The notes under the pieces are model-generated. The model had not been told where the DNA came from. It worked only from the letters and a program-made list of their open reading frames with translations, and ran no database searches. The position numbers and the translations under genes are program-made. From NCBI GenBank assembly GCA_028023455.1, contig JAQFVV010000031.1, forward strand, positions 3,100,001-3,164,000: DNA of 64,000 nucleotides, given 5' to 3'. Each line of letters begins with the position of its first letter. Position 1 is the stretch's first letter. Shown one piece after another: positions 47,111 to 59,689 of the stretch. Origin of the DNA: Epiperipatus broadwayi (Eukaryota; Onychophora; Udeonychophora; Euonychophora; Peripatidae).

Positions 47111-50065
47111 AAAAGATTAATAAGTTGCACTATCATGCAACTGGTATATTTAAATTTACAAACTTGCATATTAATTAATCCAAACGTTCGTTATCTCACT
47201 TATTTGTCTTTGTGTTACGAATGTGACCGGCGTGATAAAAAGCAGTGCTAAACTATAAAATATTTACAATTGTTTAATGGTTTCTGTGTAGTGGACCTTC
47301 CTATTTATTGAATTAAAAACATCTTACGTGGTTTCAATTTTCTCTTACAGCTGATAATGTGTAGAACATTTACGAAAATTGATTCTTTAGTTTGTTTTTG
47401 ATCAAATGCATGATTTTCTGGAAATTAATAGAGAAATTACTAAAAAAAAAAAAGAGAGTAATATTTTTTAATACTGCTGATCTGTGTGGTGCAATTAAAT
47501 TAAAGCTATTTGAAAGATCTTACTAATATTTCTATGTGCGTAGGAGGAGGAAACTACACGAAGATTATCATTGGAATCTAGACTATGTAAAGTATAAACC
47601 AAGAAAATCTTGATTTTGATGAAGATGTTATATGTTGTTATTATTATAGGATTTATACTGCAGTAAAATAGAATTTATTGACAGGTTTTATTTTATTATT
47701 CAGCCAGTGAATAACAAAAAACAAATAGAATATCATTTCTCATCAGAAATATATTGTAAAAACAAGTACTGGATATTATCTGGCGAAAGATTAGCTCTTT
47801 TAATTTGTTTTTGTGAAGCCATATATATATATGAGAGACTACGGTCTGGCATTTCGAAAAAATGACAAAAAAGCTTTATATATATATAATCAGGACAGAA
47901 TTTGGAAAAACTTGCAGGCAAATCATATTTTTAATAATTGATAATTGGAATGCCAAAGTTGGGAATGAAATGAAAAAACTGCTTGACAATCTGAACATAG
48001 AAACAGAATTAAAATAGAAAAACATCTATTTTTTTTTTTTTTGTAAATTCATTTATCCTTTTATCTTCAATATATTTTTAACAACCAAAGTAGAATGAGC
48101 AATAATGAAAATGATTATATTTGAATTCTATTTAAAGCACAAATGAGCAAAGTGAAAGTATTCTTTTTTGATATATTATGATATAATCTAGTTGCGCTGA
48201 GAAAAGTCATAATGCTAAAAAATAATAATAATTAATTAGAAAAAAAGAACCAAATGTCAATGAAAGTAAGTGAATTCCATCATTAAGTAAAAAATCCATC
48301 TTTGAACAGGTCGAAATTCTGTAGGTATCTATATGGGATGTAAAAATAAGGTAGATAAAATTACAGAATATTTAAAACTATTTCTTGTTCTTTACTTAAT
48401 ACAATATATTATTAACATAATTTATCTAAATTTTTGCCTTTTCAAATGGAATTTAAATTATTTTATAATTAACAAAAAAGTAAGATTTACATTTAAAAAA
48501 TATTTATAGTAATAATAATCGATCTGTTAATAGAAATTAAAAATAACTTTTTTAAATAAAATATTAGCTCTTATATTCTATATTGTACTTTATATTTATA
48601 AATAACTGATATTGTAATCTAATAAGCTAGTGTCGACTTTGAAATGTAATATTTAAAATGATTAATCATAAAAATAGTTTTAGGTATAGTCATTTTATAT
48701 ATATATTAAAACAAATTCAGTATAAATTTATAAATACATTAAAGTTATTTCTACTTTAAAAATATATCATTTAAAAATAATTCAGCAACATTGGATATTT
48801 TCAAGTTCAATACATAAACATTTTTATTAAATATAATATATAGATATATAACAAAAAATTCTATAGCAAAACATAAAATTTAATATTTATTTTAATAAAT
48901 CTACTATATTTTTAACACGTTAGTGTTATACAGGTTATTAAAATTACATTACAGATATGTCAATCTTAAATAATATTTAAAAAGTCCATTTATTATTTAT
49001 TTGAGTGTCATTGGCGCTTTGACTTATTACATGATTTGTATTTGTTTGTGTGTATTTGCCATAAACCATGTTTTTTAATCTTTTTTTATTACTTCTTTCT
49101 TTCAAACCATATCTTTAATACCAGGATCTAATCCATATCTATGTTTTATTTCGCAATTACAAAAATATTCACACCGCATTTGGACAATACAAAATACATA
49201 TTTTTAAACACTTGTAAACAAATGTAAATCTATAAGAACTTAATCCAACATATAATCAGAAAATTAGAAAATTCCTCTCTCACTAAATGTATATTTCAGA
49301 TAAAATTATTTTCTTCTGGTGAGCTAGATTTTTGAATACATAATGACAGACTACAACTACTCATTTGGGTTTTATTTATGCATTTTAAAAACTTAATATT
49401 TGATTTAAAGTGCCAAATTATATAAAACTATATATTATTTTTTTAATTAAGGCTATGACATCAGCATAACTAAAACATTATAATACATTAGCTTGTGTAT
49501 GAATAATTTTATACTTCAAAACTAAATAATAGACTTTATAAATAACTAAATAAGATTCAAGCTAATATCTGGAGCTAGTTTGGCCACCTAAAGGTATATG
49601 TGATAATATATACTTTTAGCATTAATGAAGACACTACCAGATTTCTAGATTTTTTATTTAGGCTGTAAAGTAAATCTAAATTATAACTAAATTAAGACAA
49701 TTTTTTACCACCTAAAATATATCTCGAAGTTATGATTACTATTTAAGAAACATAATGAGATAACTCTTCTAATAATAAAATTATATGCTAAACTTGATTC
49801 TGAGATTCCATATTTTATTTTTTAGACACTACAATAAATTCAACAGAATTAAGTTTTTCTTGACATTATTGGAATCTTAGGAATAGGTTTGGAGCCACTA
49901 TCTGCTTCAGAAACTAAAAAGGCAACAACTATGGACAAACACAAATTATAAAAATCAATTTATGCATGAAACAACAGAATTAAAATGCTTAATATCATCA
50001 CACACAAAAATAATTGGCTGTTTAAATGGCTTTAAAAATCTATAAATATCAGTGATAAAATCAGT
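47111..50065. other. AT-rich spacer, nothing recognised
   Basis: No feature supported on either strand. Confidence 0.5.
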
Positions 50066-50167
50066 CAAGTGTTGGTGGCCAAGTGGTCAGTACATCTGCC
50101 TTACAAGCAGTTGTCCTGGGTTTGCGAGTTTGCTTCCTGGCCGATGTTTTGACACATGAAAAAAATG
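50066..50167 (+). mobile_element. tRNA-derived SINE
   Basis: Same family as 39.75 kb: TGTTGGTGGCCAAGTGGTCA head, TTACAAGCAGTTGTCCTGGG, a mutated B box (GAGTTTGCTTCC), tail GCCGATGTTTTGACACATG and an A-run. No clear target duplication; older copy. Confidence 0.85.
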
Positions 50168-51336
50168 TTTATTTTTTGATACTTGAGCACAGTTTTCATA
50201 AAACTTATATCAGATCTCATAACTAATATATATATATAAGTGTAATATCTTTGTATCTAATTGGAGTGTAAATTTTCAACACACCTACCTTCTACAGTTT
50301 TAAGTATTTAATTCTGTATAGTCTAACTTTTTTCATTAAAATTTATATTAATATTATATACAGTGGAAAAAGATAAGCCTAAATTATTCATCTAATATTC
50401 AAAAATCTAATCCTAGATGCATCCAATTGTGAAATTTAAAAGTAGATAAGCTGGTAAACAGAAAATTAGTGAATGGATGAATAAATAAATAAATTTTTTT
50501 AAAATTAATTAAAATACTAATTTTTAAAAAGTTGTCTTATATGTTGAAATTGTATATGTGTTTATAAACAAACAGGAGCAGACTACTTTTCCATAGTTTG
50601 TCAATATAAATATATCACTCACTTTCTTTTTATCAGAAAACCTATAAGAATAAAATAATTGCAGGTTTCCTAACAAAGAGAAAATGATTGTTACATTTAT
50701 ATTGCCAGAAAAAAATAGTTTTTTTATTTTTTATTGCTATAATTATTACATATATGTGTGTGTGTGCGTGTGTGTGTGTGTAAGCACATTGACTGAATGA
50801 CTATAGCTTTTTAAAGTAAACTTGTGTTAACTCATCTTTATAAGTATTAAATAAAAACTTAAATTGTTTGCTATTTAGAAAATGATTTTTTGTAATACAA
50901 AAAGATATATGTGAAACTTAATATTAAAAAATATAAAAATAGATATGCAAATTACAGTCAGTCAGTATCATAGAACTTTTGTATTTTTCATTTGTTTTTA
51001 TGTTTTAGTATAAATACTAAAAGTTAAGGATGGTAGTAAACTGTATATATTTTTACACACAAACACACCTGTTATATAATAAAAAAGTTTACATATTACG
51101 GCATCAAAAAAAAAAAGAATAACAAATATCTGATAAATTATAATTAGAAAGTTTATAATTAATAAAGTTAGTAATGTATCTTTTTAATTTTTTTTTAAGA
51201 AGACAAGAGTTTTTTTGTTTATAAATAAATTTTATTCTTTAAAAGAAGAAAAGAAATAAAATTTTAAATAATAAATTTATTCTTTTTTTCTTTAAAAAAC
51301 ATAGAAATGAAATTATCTAAAAGTAAATATCTTTAA
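50168..51336. other. AT-rich spacer with (TG)n tract
   Basis: A TG-rich tract lies at about 50754-50781. Nothing else recognised. Confidence 0.5.
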
Positions 51337-51441
51337 TATATAGGGTATATGAGCACAGACTTTCACATGACCCACCACTCTCCACACTATCTCACAACAC
51401 TGATACACTTGAACACATATATGCTGAAAAGATAAATAATA

Positions 51442-51485
51442 ACCAATATACATATTTCATGCTAAACCGGCAATCATCAGTTGGT
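51442..51485 (-). ncRNA. Hammerhead ribozyme, left arm
   Basis: Minus strand: stem I ACCAA (51485-51481) and TTGGT (51446-51442); core CTGATGA; stem II TGC/GCA with a 7-base loop and a U-U mismatch beside the core; GAAA (51458-51455); stem III ATA/TAT with a two-base turn; cleavage predicted after A51447 (a UA site, permitted by the NUH rule though slower than UC). Confidence 0.65.
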
Positions 51486-51926
51486 CCAGATTACCATCTC
51501 TACACATATATGCTATAAGTGCTCAGATATATATTAAGATAGTCAAACCTCATACTTTACTGGACAGGCTTCAATATACTTCATATTCCAACTCTTCAAA
51601 CCGTCCATCCAATTGAAATCTGATGATGGAATGCTCGAAGGTTACCCTGAGGCCAAGATTCTTGTCACACTCATGTTGACCTAAGGTCAATCTGATCCCT
51701 CATGTACAGGACATAATCCATTTAATACATATACAAGGGATGGGCTGACATCAACATGAGTGTGCCAGGAATCTTGGCCTCAGGGTGGCCTTCGAGCATC
51801 CCATCATCCAGTTTGATGAGTTGGAGTGTAGAGTAGATTGAAGCCTGTCCATTAAAGTATGAGGTTTGACTATCGTAATATATATCTGAGCACTTATAGC
51901 ATATATGTGTAGAGATGGTAATCTGG

Positions 51927-51970
51927 ACCAACTGATGATTGCTGGTTTAGCATGAAATATGTATATTGGT
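51927..51970 (+). ncRNA. Hammerhead ribozyme, right arm
   Basis: Stem I ACCAA (51927-51931) and TTGGT (51966-51970); core CTGATGA (51932-51938); stem II TGCT/AGCA with loop GGTTT and a U-U mismatch beside the core; GAAA (51954-51957); stem III ATA/TAT; cleavage predicted after A51965. One more stem II base pair than the left arm. Confidence 0.7.
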
Positions 51971-52075
51971 GATTATTTATCTTTTCAGCATATATGTGTT
52001 CAAGTGTATCAGTGTTATGAGATAGTGTGGAGAGTGGTGGGTCATGTGAATGTCTGTGCTCATATACCCTATATA

Positions 52076-53419
52076 TTACATATATAGACATAGGTATATA
52101 ATAAGCCTGTGTGTTTCAGTTAAGTAAATATCTTTGTAAAAATGGAAGTAAAATTATCCAAAACAATAATTTGCTGCCTACTCTTTTTATATTTTTTATA
52201 TCTTTTTTGAATGTGAAGCAGAATAAAGTTTTATGTTCCATTTTGTTTTCAGTGAATGCTTCAGACTACCAACACTTTACATTGATCAATCATTTAGTAC
52301 ACTTTTGTCCCATTTGATGGCTTATTTAATGATAATGAAACTACAATCTATTTTTCATTTTTATTTTTGAATGGCAGATATAACAAGGTAAAATGAATTG
52401 TTCTAAATTCACTCATTGTTGATATATATATATATAATTTTACATTATGTTTGTCAATATGTAAAGTAAATTTTAAGTTATATTAAAAGTTAATTTTTTT
52501 ATTTCAAATACATTTTTTTTATTTCAGTAATACTTTTTTAAAAAATATATATAAAATATATTTCATTTTTATAATTATTAATATGTTCAAGAATTAGACA
52601 TCTCACCTGATGAAACAAAGAAAAGTTTCAACATATATGTTAATGAAGACTCTAGTATTAATATGTTTTCCATTAATAATTTTTTATTATTTTTAGTACT
52701 TTTAGAAAATATCTCAAATAGTTATTATTATGCACAATAATTTAATTTTTCTGTAAATTCTATTCAAATTGAAAACTATATGTCTGAAAAATTAAGCATA
52801 CACTGTAAGTAAAAGTTAAAAAAAATTAAAATTATTGAAAAACAAATATCATTATCCACTATCTCTTTTTTATGTGACTTTATATTTTTGTAATTTTTTT
52901 ATTCCTTTTATGATAAAAATTATTGTTGAAATGAAAAAGATAAGTGATATTAAATTCAAAAATTAAAATAATTTTATTTACATGAAAGTGATTATAGGAA
53001 TCATTTAGTTGTGGCATTTTTACATCATTCATAGTTGGACTGTGAAATAAAAAAATCATTTTTTTTTTATTAATTTATAATTTTTTTATTAGTTTCCTTC
53101 TTCCTAAATGTAATTTTGTGAAACTATGGTAATTGAAAATGTGAACATTGAAAAGTGGGAGTAACTGTATAATGCTACACTTGTAGTTAGAGTTTATAGT
53201 ATGCATTTAAAATTTAAATGAAACTTTTTTTGTTGTTATTATTTTTAAAAAAAAATTTTTTTTTACTTCTTCAATTAAATTATATACCCATATACTCAAA
53301 ATTATGAAGATTTCTTTTGTATATAAGTTAATAAATATGTTATCAAACCAATGGCATAGGAAACAAGTTCAATTAAAAATTGAAAAAAAAAATTCAGGTA
53401 GCTAAAAATTTTTAAATAA
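52076..53419. other. AT-rich spacer with a hammerhead-like relic
   Basis: At about 52606-52642 CTGATGA is followed by AAC/GTT around an A-rich loop, then TCAAC and a small ACA/TGT hairpin. G12 of the GAAA box is changed to C and no stem I partner exists. Nothing else recognised. Confidence 0.35.
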
Positions 53420-53551
53420 CCTTAGGATTTGTCTGAAGGTTTGTAATGATAGTATATTATAAGATGTGATATGTTAAATTATTGCCATCATTTATGAGTG
53501 AATGTTGAATGTATAGAAAATTTTAAACTTTATTTAAACTTTCCAAATGTC
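53420..53551. repeat. Left arm of inverted repeat around a LINE
   Basis: Reverse complement of about 55486-55590, sharing GAGTGAATGTTGAATGTATA and AACTTTATTTAAACTTTCC. A related sequence, in the same orientation as the right arm, recurs at 60010-60110. Confidence 0.85.
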
Positions 53552-55209
53552 CCAGCACTGAGGGAGGTGATTCACCATATATCATACGTAGATGATGTAA
53601 CCATCATCCTCCCATCTGTGAAGCATCTTCCCAGCTACACTTGCTTCTAGAACAGTGTGCCATCAAATACCATCTGAAAGTAAATCCAGCAAAGACAGCA
53701 ATCTGGAAGGCCTGCAGTGGCAAAACCATTACATCTAACTTCACAGGCACACCCCAAAATTTTCTGGGGCTGCCAGTGGTGATGTCACGGTCAGCAATGA
53801 GATGTCAGATAGAATCCATGTTACTAGAAAGGACCAGAAAGGTGGCTGGCACCTTATCCTCGATCTCCCTGTCACTTCCAGGCAAGGTGACACTGTTGAA
53901 TATGCTGGTCTTCCCAAGAATTTTATATTATCTACCATTTATCAGGCCAACCAAGACCTTCTAAAATAAAATAGGGTCACAGTGTACAAAAGTATTATGG
54001 AAATCATCATCTGGTAGAATTGTTTGTATATGCCTCAATAGAATGAGAAAACCCAAGGAGTTAAATGGTCTTGATATGCATGACATTCAGGTGCTGTTTA
54101 TGCAGAGGATGATAGCTACTCTGAGGGTATCTAAAGATCAGAAGGTAGAAGCCAACATTCCCTTTCAGTTAAACCCACCGACACTCCCACCGCCTAACAA
54201 GAACAGGTGGATAGCAGAAATGGAGGATCACATGGAAGGCTCATATCTGTCAAAGAAGATCTTTTTGATAGAAGGATTAGGTACTGGGATGCTTACAAAC
54301 TTATGCATCCCAGTCAGCAGAGTAACCCAGTCAGGCTAGAATCAACCTTAAAGTCATTGATAAAAAAGTCCAAACAATGGTCATTGGACATCAGGCTAGC
54401 AAATTTTATTATCAAATTCAGTCTGGATGCTCTTCTGACAAGTCAATTCTTGGTAGATCATAGGAGATTTAAGAGCATTTCTCCCATCTGCCCATTATGC
54501 AACCAGGAAAAGGAGGATATTGATCATCTTGTCTCCCATTGCTCAAAATTTAGAGACATGGAGATGAGATTGATATATAGTATTAGGTTGGGATGCTCTC
54601 AGACACTGGACATCAGTGGGGCACTGAGAACTGGAGAATTTGCTATAATCCGAATGGCAATCATGATTCTCTTTGCAAAGTGGCTGACCAGGTGTCACAG
54701 TGTTTTTTGAGACAACTCGGCAAACCCATGGCAAGTTTTCAAGAAACACCTTTGCGGTCTGAAAACCAGAGACTATCTTATAACATCCCACAGATTGTAT
54801 GCAGACACATGGGAACAGATCACTCTGGATGAGCTGACAATCAAACCTCTTAAACTGACATCTAAGTTATAAAATGATCTGTCAACTGAAACTACAAGAG
54901 ACAAGAAAGAAGAAGGTATGAAGATAGAGAAAGTGATGACAAGAAGACTGATGAAAAGGGAAAAGAACAAATATAACACAAAACAGATAAAACCTGCCAC
55001 CAAATGAAAAATGGCTGCTTGATTTGACGCGGTGTAACCAAAGACCAAGATGTGACATAAATCTACACAAGATAAAAGAGAAACGCAAATTCAAGTTGAA
55101 TTCAATCAATGTAAACAAAGACTAAAATGAATGTAAATGAATAGAGCTGTAATCTAATGTAATCTGTAGAATCTGTATTCCAATAAATATTTCCTTAATA
55201 AAAAAAAAT
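53552..55209 (+). pseudogene. 5'-truncated LINE reverse transcriptase remnant
   Basis: Non-LTR retrotransposon 3' half. It starts in the RT palm with HHISYVDDVTIILPSV (53570-53620), then after a shift LKVNPAKTAIW and FLGLPVVMS, thumb LPGKVTLLNMLVFPRILYYL, and at 54043 RMRKPKELNGLDMHD. The C-terminal zinc-knuckle region CPLCNQEKEDIDHLVSHC (about 54490-54545) has the C-x2-C, H and C spacing found after the RT in many LINEs. Several frameshifts and stops. It ends with a signal AATAAA-like stretch and an A-run at 55199-55208, consistent with target-primed insertion. Exact clade not assigned. Confidence 0.8.
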
Positions 55210-55600
55210 AACACCCAAATAGACAATACAGGTTAATAATTACACAATGTTTTGAGTAGCATTATTCTCCACTCTTCTTCAGGTGTTGCTGGCCTATATG
55301 CACAGTTAGATTCTTGAATATTAAATTTAAGGCTAAAAAAAATTGAAGGACTCGGGAGGATTTGAACCAACCCTCATATATAAATATATCAAATTTCTAC
55401 TATATGTAGCCTTTGACAGAATAGCTCAGTTGGTAGAGTGTTTGTCTTAAATTCGATATTCAAGAATCTAAAGGTGTGAATTGTTTGTATTTGGAAAGTT
55501 TAAATAAAGTTTAAAATTTTTTATACATTCAACATTCACTCATAAATGATGGCAATAATGCAACATGTCACATCTTAACCTTAGGATTTAGTTTACAAAG
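55210..55600. repeat. Composite repeat with two divergent tRNA-like halves
   Basis: A T-arm-like piece (on the minus strand GGTTCAAATCCTCC) at about 55354-55367 and a D-arm/A-box piece on the plus strand (TAGCTCAGTTGGTAGAGTG) at 55423-55441 face away from each other. A small inverted repeat (AGATTCTTGAATATTAAATT near 55309; AAATTCGATATTCAAGAATC near 55450) brackets them. The right end is the arm matching 53.42-53.55 kb. A second copy of the whole arrangement lies at 59.69-60.11 kb, in the same order. At 55249-55285, minus strand, CTGAAGA, a 6-bp hairpin and AAAAC form a degenerate hammerhead core. Confidence 0.6.
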
Positions 55601-56990
<1,390 letters not shown>

Positions 56991-57200
56991 AATGTCAGTT
57001 GAGCATCACATGATCACCATTTCTTATGCTTGCTCATAATTGTTATTAAAACAGGCAAAACTCGCCATATAGTAGTGTCATTCAATGCAAGCCAGAGTAA
57101 TCAATGGATACCAGAGGGATTGTGCATAAAATCCTTATCTATTGCCTACTCATCCAATATCCCCAGACTAGTTGCACTAAATGGCACTACTGAGCTATTC
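56991..57200. mobile_element. Dispersed repeat (family C), third copy
   Basis: Left part CATCACATGATCACCATTTC matches, inverted, the right end of the 46.33-46.59 kb copy; the interior (CCATATAGTAGTG, CCAGAGTAATCAATGGAT, CCAATATCCCCAGACTAGTT) matches it directly. Its hammerhead core is lost. Confidence 0.7.
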
Positions 57201-57284
57201 ACTCAAAAGCAACAGATAGTAGAAATTTCATATATTTATATATCGTTCAAATCCTCCTAAGTTTTTCAATTTTTTTAATACTTA

Positions 57285-59060
57285 TTTTTAGGAGGAAGGT
57301 TAATTAGAGGCTTTCATATGTTTTGTATTGTCACACTGTTTTGACTTATAGCATTATTTGCCATTATCATATAAGCAGTTTCCTTGAATTTTCTTTTTTG
57401 CACCTTTTCTTCTCTATCCAATATTTTTGTATTTTCCCAATTCAATACATGATCATTAGTACATACATGGTCTGCTACAGTAGACACATCTATCTGTTTT
57501 CATTTTCTTTAATTAATAATTAACTTGTGTTCTTTCAATCATGGTTCAGTAGGAGACAAGTCACACCAATATACTTTGTTCCACGTTCACATGGCCAGTC
57601 ATAGATACAGTTTTTGTTCTTCAGCCTTTCCAGTTCCTTGAAATGTGGTATGGTTCAAAAAGCTGTTTTAATGTTATATTGACTGCAGACTTTCTTTAAT
57701 TTATCTGCCATTCTTGGTATGCATGGATACCCTACAGCATCAATAAATCTTTTTTCTTTTGGTGTCACTTTCTGTTGTTTATTAAAGATTTTTTTGATGA
57801 CAGCTGATGAATAATCATTCTTCATGAGACTTTATTTTATGTAAATCTTTTCATTTTCCAAATCACTAGTTTCCGAACTTCCTTTGCTCTATTCCATGGT
57901 AATAGTATAATTCCTTGTTTAGAGCTTTTGATATGATTGAGTGTATATACCAAGTACTTGATAGTATGTGTTGATGTCCTATACACTGTTGCTTTTACTT
58001 TGCCCTGAGGGATTCATGCCACAAGAACATCTAAGAATACCAATTTTTGTTCTTGTTCTGATTCTATTGTGAAATTCATTTGAAGAAAGATATGTTGTTG
58101 ATATGCATTTATAATGATTGTAATTGTGCCTCACCATGTAGTCATACCATAAATGTATTAACATAGCAAAGCCACACTTTAGGTGGATATGGAATAGTAG
58201 TTATGGTTGTGGTTTTAAGTTTTTCCATGTAAATATTGCTAAGCAAGGTCCATAGTGATGATCCCATGGCCATCCCTTGATTTTGTTGGAAGAATTCCGA
58301 GTTATATTGAAAGTACATTGTTGTTATGCTGAATGTTAATAATTCCATTATATTATCAATAGGTTTCTAGTTTATGGACTGTTATCATCATATAACATTT
58401 TCCTTATGATAGACAATTCCTTAGCACATGGTTCATTTGTAAATAGACTTCCCATTCAAGGTTTACCAATATGTCAGTTCATTCCATTTTTATGTACCTG
58501 ACTAATTCTACAAAGTGCTTAGAATCCTAGTGAAGGATTGTGTCCTGTATTCCAATGTACTAAGAACTTCGAGAAGAAATGTCAACAAATTTTGACTTGG
58601 TAAATTTCTAGAATTAACAGTATGTTTTGATGACACATTATCTTTATGAATTTTAGATAATCCATATAGGTGAAGAATCTTTCTGAAATACAAAGTTAAT
58701 TGTCTTTTTTCTGAATGACTGAAATACTTGTGCTTCTTCTGGAATAATGCTAGTAATTTTACCTCTGCACTTGGAATTGGAATTTTTGCTACATTTTTGT
58801 ATTGGCCTGTTGTAAGAAGTTTGTGTATTTTGTTAACATAATCAATGTTATGCCTTACAACTGTAGTGTTACCATTGTTGGGAGGAAGAATTATTATAGA
58901 CGTATCCTGTTTGAGAGATTTAATAGCTTTCTTCACATCACATAATATGTTTGATTTCTGCTTTTATGTCTAACTCTCCAGTGTCATTCTGCTGCTTCTT
59001 TCAGAGGCAACTTTTGAGTAACCTTCTCAATGTCTGCCATTTTATTCAATAATGGGACAG
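57285..59060 (-). pseudogene. Penelope-like element: RT and GIY-YIG endonuclease, decayed
   Basis: Near full-length PLE protein read right to left with several shifts. In order: MADIEKVTQKLPLKEAAE (about 59040), LKQDTSIIILPPNNGNTTVV, LYGLSKIHKDNVSSK and the RT fingers (58936-58508), FVELVRYIKME and remains of the first palm block (about 58500-58400), TMYFQYNSEFFQQNQGMAMG and LLSNIYMEK (58348-58200), then PPKVWLCYVNTFMV, where the YVDD box has become YVNT. Next come the thumb (LVFLDVLVARIPQGKVKATV, about 58060-57990) and a linker (PKEKRFIDAVGYPCIPRM). The endonuclease follows, with CERGTKYIGVTC (57.58 kb) and VADHVCTNDHVLNWENTKIL at the end. The lost Asp and stops make it dead. Confidence 0.85.
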
Positions 59061-59099
59061 TCAATATAACACTAGACCATCTTTTAAAAGCCATGTCAC

Positions 59100-59480
59100 A
59101 CTTTGAGGAATTCTAACTTCTACCAAACCTAAACTGAAAAGGCTAAAGAACAAAAACTGCACCCATGAAATACCATGTGAATGTAGAAGGAAATGTATTA
59201 GTGAGACTTGTTGCCATGTTGAACAGTAATTGAAAAAACACAAACTGATAGTTAAAAGAGAAAAACAATCTCCAGTAGTGGACCATGTATGTATTAATGA
59301 CTATGTATTGAATTGGGAAATTACAAAAATATTGGATAGAGAAAAAAAGATGCAAAAAAGAAAATTCAAGAAAGCTGTTCATATGACAACAGCAAATAAT
59401 CCCATAAGTCAACCCAGAATGGCAATACCCAATGTATTAAATTGTATTTTTATATTGGACTATTTCCATCATCTAATATG
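59100..59480 (+). pseudogene. Inverted PLE endonuclease fragment
   Basis: Plus-strand endonuclease piece from the same PLE family, opposite in direction to 57285-59060 and joined near its 5' end. Reads RLKNKNCTHEIPCECRRKC, ISETCC, stop, then VVDHVCINDYVLNWEITKIL and DREKKMQKRKFKKAV. It corresponds to the C-terminal part of the neighbour. Inverted, truncated second copies next to the 5' end are a known PLE insertion habit. Confidence 0.8.
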
Positions 59481-59633
59481 AGTATTGAATGTCTAGAAAA
59501 AATTAACTTTATTTAAATATTCCAAATACATTCAACTGTTAGCCTGTTTGATGTGCTATTACTAACAGTTGAAAATATTTGGAATATTTAAATAAAGTTA
59601 AATTTTTCTAAAGACATTCAATACTCAGATTAG
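59472..59633. repeat. Hairpin at the PLE terminus
   Basis: Arms of about 55 bases (59472-59526 and 59577-59633) are near-perfect reverse complements (AACTTTATTTAAATATTCCA against TGGAATATTTAAATAAAGTT), with a nested inner pair CAACTGTTA/TAACAGTTG. Marks the junction of two head-to-head copies of one PLE end. Confidence 0.9.
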
Positions 59634-59689
59634 GAAAATATTCCAATATAAAAATACAACTAAAACACCATCAGCACAAACCTTCAGGA

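Larger units (their letters stand above)
51337..52075. mobile_element. Large palindromic element with a ribozyme in each arm
   Basis: Arms at about 51337-51700 and 51734-52075 are near-identical reverse complements around a loop of a few tens of bases. Examples: GGGTATATGAGCACAGAC against GTCTGTGCTCATATACCC, and CAATCATCAGTTGGTCCAGA against its complement at 51921-51940. Each arm carries a full hammerhead, in opposite orientations. No ORF. A second, more decayed copy is at 60.43-61.14 kb, so this is a dispersed family. Transcription through it would give a hairpin of about 340 bp. Confidence 0.9.

Noticed and set aside
47740-47760. CTGATGA on the minus strand followed by GAAA
   Set aside because: No room for stem II between the boxes; not a hammerhead.
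51615-51650. CTGATGA followed by GCTCGAAG in the palindrome (also 60.58 kb)
   Set aside because: No stem II, stem III or stem I pairing can be drawn; noted only as an unexplained shared stretch.
53741-55118. Minus-strand frames under the LINE
   Set aside because: Antisense shadows of the LINE protein.
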